Assembly (NCBI GenBank): GCA_017383945.1
Contig: JAFNUQ010000077.1
Span: forward strand, 1 to 5,340
Reading direction: 5' to 3'
Source of the DNA: Bacteroidales bacterium
GTDB lineage: Bacteria; Bacteroidota; Bacteroidia; Bacteroidales; UBA932
Length of the DNA: 5,340 nucleotides
The notes under the pieces were generated by a model, which was not told where the DNA came from, searched no databases, and worked only from the letters and a program-made list of their open reading frames with translations. Positions 1 through 5,340 of the stretch are shown here, one piece after another (positions within the stretch are counted from its first letter, which is position 1; each line of letters starts with the position of its first letter). A program made the translations under genes and the position numbers.

Positions 1-1665
1 ATAGTAGTTCTCAACTATAGCATAGCAGATATCAATAGGGTTTCCTTCCCTGATATAGTCATAGTGCTCTGCCATATTAAAGGCAATAGATGGAATCTGG
101 TGATATGGCTGTGTCTCTTGAATCAGATCCAGCTTCATGTGCAGACCACCTGCGCCAACCTTGCGTCCGGTTCCTGCATCGTAGACGTTGTCTGTCATAA
201 ATACAGGATTGTTATTGCCGGGACCAAAAGGCTGGAATTGTTTCAGGATACGGAAAAATTTTGGAGTGATCTGGGCAAAGTCAAGCTTGGCGTCTATTTC
301 TACTACCGGTACAAGCATCTCCTTGGTGATCTTGCCCTCGATAAAGCTGGAAATACGCCTTGTAAACTCCTCAAAATTTTCTTCTCTTAGCGTGAGACCG
401 GCTGCATATATGTGTCCTCCGAAGTTCTCAAGCAAGTCTGAGCAGCTCTCGATAGCCTCATAGAGATCAAATCCGCCAATACTTCTTGCCGATCCTGTGA
501 TGAATCCGTTGGACTTGGTGAGTACGATTGCCGGTCTATAGTATGCTTCGACAAGACGTGACGCTACAATACCGACAACACCTTTGTTCCACAGAGGATT
601 GTAAACTATGGTTACGTCAGAACTGATAGGGTTGTTCTGCGCCATTTCAAGGGCCTCTTGTGTGATTTCTCTGTCAATATTCTTGCGCTCGTTATTGCTC
701 TCGTTGATTTGTTCTCCGATCTTGAGGGCGGTGGCCATATCTGTAGCCTTGAGCAACTCTACCGCAAGGCGTCCTGACTCCATGCGTCCGGCGGCATTGA
801 TGCGTGGTCCGATCTTGAAGACGATATCATCGACTGTAACGTGACCCGGCTCTACATTTGAGAGCTGAATCATCGCCAGCAAACCTTTGCATGGGTTCTC
901 ATTGATCTGCTTGAGGCCGAAGTGTGCGAGGACTCTGTTTTCTCCAACCATTGATACAAGGTCAGAAGCAATGCTGACGGCTAGAATATCAAGAAGTGGG
1001 ATAAGCGTTTCAAAATCAATATTATACTTCTGGGAGTATGCCTGAACAAGCTTGAAGCCTACACCACAACCACTTAGGTCATCAAACGGATAATTGCAAT
1101 CTTCTCTTTTAGGATCAAGTACTGCAACAGCTTGTGGAAGAGACTCTTCTGGAAGATGGTGATCGCAGATGATTATGTCAAGCCCCTTGCTGCGTGCATA
1201 TGCAACCTTGTCGATGGCCTTGATGCCGCAGTCGAGAGTGATGATGAGAGAGAATCCTCCCTCGGCAGCCCAATCTATGCCCTTATATGAAACACCATAA
1301 CCCTCGTCATATCGATCAGGGATGTAGAAATCTACGTTTTGTGTAAAGCGGAGGATGAAGGAATACACCAGGGCGACTGCAGTTGTGCCATCAACATCAT
1401 AGTCACCATAGACAAGAATCTTCTCCCCGGAGTTGATGGCCTGATGAAGCCTTTCTACTGCGATGTCCATATCCTTCATTAAGAATGGGTTATGGAGATC
1501 CTGAAGGCTTGGACGGAAGAATGCTCTGGCCTGCTCGAAGCTGTTTACGCCACGCTTGACAAGCAGATCGGCAAGCACTTTGTCAATGCCTACCTCTGTT
1601 GCAAGTCTACCTACTTTCTCGGCGTCGGCAGCTTCTTTAAGTATCCATCTGCAATTCTTGGCCAT
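1..1665 (-). CDS. recJ: Single-stranded-DNA-specific exonuclease RecJ (C-terminus cut by window edge)
   Basis: RecJ is a metal-dependent 5'-to-3' exonuclease that degrades single-stranded DNA in recombination and mismatch or base-excision repair. I translated the minus strand from the ATG at 1665-1663; the frame stays open for 555 codons to the left edge. Visible DHH-superfamily motifs are GDYDVDG (residues 87-93), DCG (145-147), DHH (168-170) and an ASD-type aspartate at 235. They are followed by GPRINAAGRM (286-295) and the DHHA1 nucleic-acid-binding motif GGHIYAAG (416-423). The remaining residues to 555 would form the RecJ OB-type domain. The family is usually about 570 residues in Bacteroidota (from memory), so only a short C-terminal piece should be missing. 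The start is supported by an upstream in-frame stop, by the MAKNCRWIL N-terminus that fits the family, and by a promoter just upstream. The gene is divergent from lysS. No frameshift or missing catalytic residue is seen. Confidence 0.96.
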   Translation of the reverse strand, partial: MAKNCRWILKEAADAEKVGRLATEVGIDKVLADLLVKRGVNSFEQARAFFRPSLQDLHNPFLMKDMDIAVERLHQAINSGEKILVYGDYDVDGTTAVALVYSFILRFTQNVDFYIPDRYDEGYGVSYKGIDWAAEGGFSLIITLDCGIKAIDKVAYARSKGLDIIICDHHLPEESLPQAVAVLDPKREDCNYPFDDLSGCGVGFKLVQAYSQKYNIDFETLIPLLDILAVSIASDLVSMVGENRVLAHFGLKQINENPCKGLLAMIQLSNVEPGHVTVDDIVFKIGPRINAAGRMESGRLAVELLKATDMATALKIGEQINESNNERKNIDREITQEALEMAQNNPISSDVTIVYNPLWNKGVVGIVASRLVEAYYRPAIVLTKSNGFITGSARSIGGFDLYEAIESCSDLLENFGGHIYAAGLTLREENFEEFTRRISSFIEGKITKEMLVPVVEIDAKLDFAQITPKFFRILKQFQPFGPGNNNPVFMTDNVYDAGTGRKVGAGGLHMKLDLIQETQPYHQIPSIAFNMAEHYDYIREGNPIDICYAIVENYY

Positions 1666-1672
1666 ATTAAGG

Positions 1673-1702
1673 CAAAGTTAAGCAATAATTTCCATTTATC
1701 AA
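1673..1702 (-). promoter_or_regulatory. Predicted recJ promoter (Bacteroidota type)
   Basis: Read on the minus strand, TAACTTTG (1680 to 1673) matches the Bacteroidota -7 consensus TAnnTTTG exactly. A TTG core (1702 to 1700) lies 19 nt upstream and can serve as the -33 element. Only 7 nt separate the -7 element from the recJ ATG, so the predicted transcript would have a very short leader or none. The motif match is seen directly; promoter activity is inferred. Confidence 0.6.
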
Positions 1703-1716
1703 TTTTGAATTTTTGT

Positions 1717-1724
1717 TATCTTTG
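1717..1724 (+). promoter_or_regulatory. Predicted -7 element of the lysS operon promoter
   Basis: TATCTTTG is an exact match to the Bacteroidota -7 consensus TAnnTTTG. It would place the transcription start near 1728-1732, giving a leader of about 30 nt before the lysS ATG. I see no convincing TTTG at the expected -33 position (about 1693-1698); the T-rich stretch there is only a weak candidate. The leader is AT-rich and has no Shine-Dalgarno sequence, which is usual in this phylum. This promoter probably drives lysS, the RNA methyltransferase gene and aroE together. Confidence 0.6.
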
Positions 1725-1760
1725 TAGAATTCTAGTAAAGAAATATTTAAAGCATAAAAT

Positions 1761-3305
1761 ATGAGCAATATTGAGTATAGCGAGCAGGAACTCTTGCGTA
1801 GAGAGTCGATGAACAAGCTTCGCGAACTAGGCATTGAGCCTTATCCAGCAGCAGAATATCCGGTTAACGCTAGTGCAGCAGAAATTACAGCCGGTTATGA
1901 CGAGAGCAAAGGTAACTTCTCAGAGGTATGTATCGCAGGCCGTTTGATGAGCCGTCGTATTATGGGTGCTGCATCATTTGGCGAACTCCAGGATGAGAGT
2001 GGACGTATTCAGGTTTATGTAAAGCGCGATGAAATCTGTCCTGGTGAGGATAAGACAATGTATAATACCGTCTGGAAGAAGCTTCTTGATATTGGTGATA
2101 TAATTGGTATTAAGGGTTTTGCCTTTATCACTCAGACAGGTCAGCTTAGTGTTCACGCAAAGGAACTCACAGTTCTCAGCAAGTCACTCAAGGTACTTCC
2201 TATCGTGAAAGAGCAGGATGGTCAGGTGTTTGACGCAGTTACCGATCCTGAGCTCAGATATCGTCAGAGATATGTAGACCTTATCATCAATCCACACGTG
2301 AAGGAGGTATTCATCAAGAGAGCCAAGATCGTGGCAACAATGCGCGAATACTTCAACGAGGCAGGCTGTCTCGAGGTTGAAACTCCGATACTTCAGAGCA
2401 TCCCTGGTGGAGCGACAGCTCGTCCTTTCATTACTCATCATAATGCTTTGGATATTCCGCTTTATCTCCGTATCGCCAACGAGCTTTATCTCAAGAGACT
2501 CATCGTAGGTGGTTTCAATGGTGTATATGAGTTTGCCAAGGATTTCCGTAACGAGGGTATGGACAAGACTCACAATCCTGAGTTTACCTGTATGGAGATT
2601 TATGTGGCCTACAAAGACTACAATTGGATGATGTCATTTATTGAGAAGATGCTCGAGAAGGTATCCAATAACGTAAATGGCACAACCAAGGTCAAGATCG
2701 GAGAGCACGAGGTAGACTTTGCCGGCCCATATCGCAGACTTCCTATCCTTGAGGCAATCAAGGAATATGCAGGCGTAGATGTGAGCGAGATGGATGAAGA
2801 TGCACTCAGAGAGTGCTGCAAGCAGCTTAATGTCAAGACTGAGCCTTCAATGGGCAAGGGCAAGCTCATCGATGCTATCTTCGGTGATTATTGCGAGGAT
2901 AAGCTCATTCAGCCGACATTCATCACAGATTATCCGGTTGAGATGTCTCCACTTACTAAGCGTCACCGCAATAACCCTGGCCTTACTGAAAGATTTGAGC
3001 TGTTTGTTTGCGGTAAGGAGCTTGCAAATGCATACTCTGAGCTCAATGATCCTGTAGATCAGCTCGAGAGATTTGAGGAGCAGGCAAGACTCAAGAGCAA
3101 GGGTGATGATGAGGCAATGTATATCGATATGGACTTTGTACGTGCACTCGAATATGGTATGCCTCCAACCTCAGGCCTCGGAATGGGTATCGACCGTCTG
3201 ACTATGTTTATGACCGGTCAGACAACTATCCAGGATGTTCTCTTCTTCCCTCAGATGAAGCCTGAGAAGATCCTCAAGAAGAAAGAAGAACAAGATCAAG
3301 AATAG
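1761..3305 (+). CDS. lysS: Lysyl-tRNA synthetase, class II
   Basis: This cytoplasmic enzyme charges tRNA-Lys with lysine using ATP. The 514-residue protein has an N-terminal OB-fold anticodon-binding domain (about residues 55-140, including [20 protein letters not shown]). The class II catalytic core follows: motif 1 around 185-216, motif 2 with FRNEG (262-266) and HNPEFT (271-276), and motif 3 with GLGMGIDRL (472-480), whose Arg479 is the conserved ATP-contacting arginine. The signature [11 protein letters not shown] region (221-231) is typical of bacterial LysRS. Length is close to the roughly 505 residues of the E. coli enzyme. It ends in a short, highly charged Lys/Glu/Gln tail rather than the longer C-terminal extension I recall in some Bacteroides LysRS proteins. 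The start lies about 30 nt after the predicted promoter. It is the first gene of a probable three-gene operon, and its TAG stop shares its last base with the GTG start of the next gene. Confidence 0.98.
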   Translation: MSNIEYSEQELLRRESMNKLRELGIEPYPAAEYPVNASAAEITAGYDESKGNFSEVCIAGRLMSRRIMGAASFGELQDESGRIQVYVKRDEICPGEDKTMYNTVWKKLLDIGDIIGIKGFAFITQTGQLSVHAKELTVLSKSLKVLPIVKEQDGQVFDAVTDPELRYRQRYVDLIINPHVKEVFIKRAKIVATMREYFNEAGCLEVETPILQSIPGGATARPFITHHNALDIPLYLRIANELYLKRLIVGGFNGVYEFAKDFRNEGMDKTHNPEFTCMEIYVAYKDYNWMMSFIEKMLEKVSNNVNGTTKVKIGEHEVDFAGPYRRLPILEAIKEYAGVDVSEMDEDALRECCKQLNVKTEPSMGKGKLIDAIFGDYCEDKLIQPTFITDYPVEMSPLTKRHRNNPGLTERFELFVCGKELANAYSELNDPVDQLERFEEQARLKSKGDDEAMYIDMDFVRALEYGMPPTSGLGMGIDRLTMFMTGQTTIQDVLFFPQMKPEKILKKKEEQDQE

Positions 3306-4084
3306 TGATTGAGATTATCACATCAACATCAAATCCTAAAATAAAGGCACTCCTGGCGTTGCAGCAGAAGTCTTCTATGCGGCGCAAGGAGTCTTTATTT
3401 GTGGTTGAGGGTGCAAGAGAGCTGGAGCGCTGTGTGTCTGCCGGATATGAGGTGGATACAGTATTTGTGTGTCCGGAAATAGCAGGGGAGTTTGAGCATC
3501 CGCAGGGAAGCAAGTGCTTCTATGTCAGCAAAGAACTATATGCCAAGATAGCATACCGTGAAGGAACTGAGGGCGTTATTGCAGAGGTTAAAAGCAAGAC
3601 GCTGAAGCTTGAAGATCTATCTCTTGGGGAAAATCCTCTGATTATGGTGCTCGAGAGTGTAGAAAAGCCGGGCAATCTTGGAGCAATCCTTAGAACTTGC
3701 GATGCAGCAGGTGCAGATGCCTTGCTGGTATGTGACCCGCTCACAGACCTCTTTAATCCCAATCTCATCAGAGCATCTCTCGGCGCAGCTTTCAGTGTTC
3801 AGACTGTAGCTTGCAGCAGCGAGGATGCAATATCATTCCTGCAGAGCAGGGGAATTCAGATTCTCACAGCACAACTTCAGGATTCGGAACTGTACTACGA
3901 TATAGATATGAAACGGGGCACGGCCTTGGTTATGGGTACAGAGTCAACCGGCTTGAGCGATCTTTGGCGCAAGGCTGCCAATGCTCATATTCGCATCCCT
4001 ATGCTCGGGATGGTGGACTCTCTCAACGTGTCCGTATCAGCTGCCGTCCTTCTTTATGAATCAGTCAGACAACGCAATGGATAA
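3305..4084 (+). CDS. TrmH/SpoU-family RNA 2'-O-methyltransferase (rRNA or tRNA)
   Basis: A SPOUT-class enzyme predicted to transfer a methyl group from S-adenosylmethionine to a ribose 2'-OH in rRNA or tRNA; the target nucleotide cannot be read from sequence. The 259-residue protein has an N-terminal SpoU substrate-binding domain (about 1-95, with TSTSNPKIKALLAL and the VVEGAREL strand) and a C-terminal trefoil-knot catalytic domain (about 112-252). All three SpoU motifs are intact: KPGNLGAILRT (121-131, Asn124 and Arg130), MGTESTGLS (210-218, Glu213) and IPMLGMVDSLNVSVSAA (231-247, Asn241). The start is a GTG, chosen because the conserved N-terminus begins immediately after it and no in-frame ATG lies nearby upstream. 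The next in-frame ATG (residue 25) would remove conserved sequence. The start overlaps the lysS stop by one base and the stop overlaps aroE by 8 nt, which suggests translational coupling. RlmB-like and TsnR-like roles are both possible. Confidence 0.93.
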   Translation: MIEIITSTSNPKIKALLALQQKSSMRRKESLFVVEGARELERCVSAGYEVDTVFVCPEIAGEFEHPQGSKCFYVSKELYAKIAYREGTEGVIAEVKSKTLKLEDLSLGENPLIMVLESVEKPGNLGAILRTCDAAGADALLVCDPLTDLFNPNLIRASLGAAFSVQTVACSSEDAISFLQSRGIQILTAQLQDSELYYDIDMKRGTALVMGTESTGLSDLWRKAANAHIRIPMLGMVDSLNVSVSAAVLLYESVRQRNG

Positions 4085-4733
4085 ATTTGGTCTTATCGGC
4101 TATCCGATCGCTCATTCGCTTAGCCCTCGTCTTTTTACTGCAGCCTATGATGGCCGCTTTGCCTACGAACTCATTGAGACAGAAGACTTTGCCTTTGCAT
4201 GGCAGACCTTCCTCGACGGATATAAGGCAATCAATGTCACGGCTCCGTTCAAAGGTGACGCGTTTCAGAGGGCAGACATTCTTAGTCCGGAATGTGAGAG
4301 AGTAGGAGCTACCAATCTCTGCGTGAAGACGGATCAGGGTATCAAGGCCTATAACTCTGATTATCTAGGAGTTAAGTCGTTGATTGAGGGACTTTCTGGC
4401 ACTGCTGCAGTGATTGGATATGGCGGAGCCGGTAAAGCAGCAATGGCCGCTGCCGAGGATGTAGGTCTGAAGACAAAGCTTTATCGCCATAATGAGATTG
4501 CCTCAGGAGTAAGTGCTGATGTGATTATTTATACCCTGCCTAGAAGTGTCGAGGGTGTGGATAAGCTTGAATGCTCGGTTCTGCTTGAGGCCAACTATAA
4601 AGATCCTTGCCTGACAGCTCACAAGGGATATGTCCCTGGCACGGCATGGCATCTTCAGCAGGCTGTCCTCGGGTATTCTTTGATGACAGGACTCGAGCCT
4701 TGTGAGGAAAAGATGAAGTTAGTCTACCTCTAG
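4077..4733 (+). CDS. aroE: Compact shikimate dehydrogenase (NADP+)
   Basis: Predicted to reduce 3-dehydroshikimate to shikimate with NADPH in the cytoplasm, the fourth step of the shikimate pathway. I chose the ATG at 4077 because the family N-terminus (GLIGYPIAHSLSP) follows at once; it gives 218 residues. An in-frame ATG at 4056 would add only seven unconserved residues. Shikimate-binding serines are Ser14 and Ser16 (HSLSP), the catalytic lysine is Lys59 (NVTAPFK), and Asn80 (GATN) and Asp95 (NSDYLG) are present. The dinucleotide loop is GYGGAGKAA (114-122). Arg137 (LYRH) may take the place of the NRT-type NADP phosphate contact. Gln195 (WHLQQA) aligns best with the conserved MLxxQA glutamine. 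The protein is about 30 residues shorter than the usual 245-280, mostly from a reduced segment between the dinucleotide loop and the C-terminal helices, so it is probably active but compact. It overlaps the preceding gene by 8 nt (ATGGATAA) and convergent aroK by 15 nt. Confidence 0.9.
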   Translation: MDKFGLIGYPIAHSLSPRLFTAAYDGRFAYELIETEDFAFAWQTFLDGYKAINVTAPFKGDAFQRADILSPECERVGATNLCVKTDQGIKAYNSDYLGVKSLIEGLSGTAAVIGYGGAGKAAMAAAEDVGLKTKLYRHNEIASGVSADVIIYTLPRSVEGVDKLECSVLLEANYKDPCLTAHKGYVPGTAWHLQQAVLGYSLMTGLEPCEEKMKLVYL

Positions 4734-5225
4734 TATCTTTACAATCCTATCTACAATTTCATAAACCGGGGTCTCGTCGGTTTCTACGCTGATTTCTGCC
4801 AATTGGTAAATCGGCTCCCGCTCAGCATATAGCTTATCCGCATTGCTGAAAAGCGGGCGGTTGCTGTCGCTGTCTCCGATGCGTCGGCGGATGCAATCAA
4901 GGCTGGCGTGGAGATAGATGCTGGTGCATTTGCCGAGAATCAGCTCTCGCGAAGGAGAGTGTGTGATGCAGCCTCCACCAAGAGCAATCACCACCGGCTC
5001 CTTCTCTTCGCGGATCAGTGCCTCGAGGGTTTGGAATTCGGCTTCGCGGAATGCTGCCTCTCCCGAGGCGAATATTTCAGGGATGCTTTTCCCGTAGCGT
5101 TGCACGATGCTGGCATCCAGATCTATGAATTTCCAGCCCAGGCGTCGTGCCAGGGCCTTCCCGACGGTGGATTTTCCGCTCCCCATAAAACCGGTAAGAG
5201 CTATTGGCTTGAGCTTTAATTGCAT
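4719..5225 (-). CDS. aroK: Shikimate kinase
   Basis: A cytoplasmic P-loop kinase that phosphorylates shikimate to shikimate 3-phosphate with ATP, the fifth step of the shikimate pathway. The 168-residue protein matches the usual family length (about 160-180). Visible motifs are Walker A GFMGSGKST (12-20), the DLD shikimate-binding pair (Asp35, Asp37), FREAE with Arg60, the GGG loop (83-85), the lid arginine in NRPLF (Arg123), and Arg136 in EREPIY. The ATG at 5225 is the only sensible start, because the next in-frame Met (residue 14) lies inside the P-loop. The gene is convergent with aroE, whose product makes its substrate; the last 15 nt of each overlap, including both stop codons. It is divergent from ssb. 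No sign of decay. Confidence 0.97.
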   Translation of the reverse strand: MQLKLKPIALTGFMGSGKSTVGKALARRLGWKFIDLDASIVQRYGKSIPEIFASGEAAFREAEFQTLEALIREEKEPVVIALGGGCITHSPSRELILGKCTSIYLHASLDCIRRRIGDSDSNRPLFSNADKLYAEREPIYQLAEISVETDETPVYEIVDRIVKILEVD

Positions 5226-5229
5226 AGTG

Positions 5230-5263
5230 TAAAGATAGAGAATAATTGTGTGTAATCTGCAAA
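5230..5263 (-). promoter_or_regulatory. Possible aroK promoter
   Basis: Read on the minus strand, TTTG (5263 to 5260) is followed after 22 nt by TATCTTTA (5237 to 5230), a one-mismatch match to the Bacteroidota -7 consensus TAnnTTTG. The element ends only 4 nt before the aroK ATG, so if used it would give an almost leaderless transcript. The mismatch at the last base and the short distance lower confidence. The palindrome half further upstream (5285 to 5278) is an alternative -7 candidate. Confidence 0.4.
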
Positions 5264-5271
5264 AAAAGCAC

Positions 5272-5285
5272 TATCTTGCAAGATA
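5272..5285. repeat. Perfect 14-bp palindrome between aroK and ssb
   Basis: TATCTTGCAAGATA equals its own reverse complement (two 7-nt arms with no spacer). It lies 13 nt upstream of the ssb start and 46 nt upstream of the aroK start. Each arm reads TATCTTGC outward, which resembles a -7 element lacking one T, so it could be a dimeric regulator's operator, a pair of overlapping weak -7 elements, or chance in AT-rich DNA. The symmetry is seen; any function is inferred. Confidence 0.5.
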
Positions 5286-5298
5286 AAACTATTAAAAT

Positions 5299-5340
5299 AT
5301 GTCACTGAATAAAGTAATGCTTATCGGTAACGTTGGTAGA
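5299..5340 (+). CDS. ssb: Single-stranded DNA-binding protein SSB (N-terminus only, cut by window edge)
   Basis: The ATG at 5299 opens a frame reading MSLNKVMLIGNVGR for 14 codons to the right edge. This is the characteristic first OB-fold strand of bacterial SSB, which normally begins M-S-x-N-K-V-x-L-I-G-N-x-G. SSB coats single-stranded DNA during replication, recombination and repair. The leader is AT-rich with no Shine-Dalgarno sequence. It is divergent from aroK. Only the first strand is visible, so length, DNA-binding aromatics and the acidic C-terminal tail cannot be assessed. Identity rests on this short but distinctive motif. Confidence 0.88.
   Translation, partial: MSLNKVMLIGNVGR

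Noticed and set aside
64..844. Several plus-strand open frames of 78-108 codons.
   Set aside because: They lie antisense to recJ, whose minus-strand frame carries continuous conserved sequence and motifs through this whole region.
1492..1764. A 90-codon plus-strand frame whose TGA overlaps the lysS ATG (ATGA), resembling a coupled upstream gene.
   Set aside because: It lies antisense to the recJ 5' end, runs through the divergent promoter region, and its translation resembles no family I recognise. The ATGA overlap looks coincidental.
1974..2869. Minus-strand open frames of 60-129 codons within lysS.
   Set aside because: They are antisense shadows of a well-conserved LysRS coding frame and show no recognisable domain.
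4077..4733. Reading aroE as a C-terminally truncated pseudogene because it ends inside aroK.
   Set aside because: Realigning the end places WHLQQAVLGYSLMTGLEP on the conserved MLxxQAxxxFxxWxG helix, so the C-terminus is present and the shortening is internal.
5258..5270. TGC-A7-GCA as a terminator or hairpin.
   Set aside because: The stem is only 3 bp and lies between divergent start sites where no terminator is expected. The A-tract is better seen as ordinary AT-rich promoter DNA.
5077..5271. A 64-codon minus-strand frame upstream of and overlapping aroK.
   Set aside because: It overlaps the aroK P-loop region in a different frame and its translation shows no conserved features.

Overview
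The window looks like ordinary chromosomal housekeeping DNA from a member of the Bacteroidota, probably Bacteroidales. Three things point there: promoter elements of the TAnnTTTG type, AT-rich leaders without a Shine-Dalgarno sequence, and LysRS, RecJ and SSB sequences that read like Bacteroidales versions. I cannot place it to genus from sequence alone.

Layout. Positions 1-1665 (minus strand) hold recJ, which runs off the left edge near its C-terminus. A 95-bp divergent intergenic region (1666-1760) carries back-to-back promoters. From 1761 to 4733 (plus strand) lies a tightly packed three-gene unit: lysS (lysyl-tRNA synthetase), a TrmH/SpoU-family RNA methyltransferase, and aroE (a compact shikimate dehydrogenase). 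The lysS/methyltransferase junction overlaps by 1 nt and the methyltransferase/aroE junction by 8 nt. From 5225 down to 4719 (minus strand) lies aroK (shikimate kinase), convergent with aroE and overlapping it by 15 nt. A second divergent intergenic region (5226-5298) contains a perfect 14-bp palindrome. At the right edge, 5299-5340 (plus strand) is the first 14 codons of ssb.

How the genes fit together. AroE and AroK catalyse consecutive steps of the shikimate pathway (3-dehydroshikimate to shikimate, then to shikimate 3-phosphate), yet they lie tail to tail on opposite strands. LysRS and the RNA methyltransferase serve translation. RecJ and SSB both act on single-stranded DNA during repair and recombination and flank the metabolic and translation genes.

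I see no mobile element, CRISPR array, tRNA, rRNA or phage-like gene, and no novel multi-gene system. The points most worth a second look are the unusually small AroE, the aroE/aroK 3' overlap, promoter elements placed almost on the start codons of recJ and aroK, and the palindrome between aroK and ssb.
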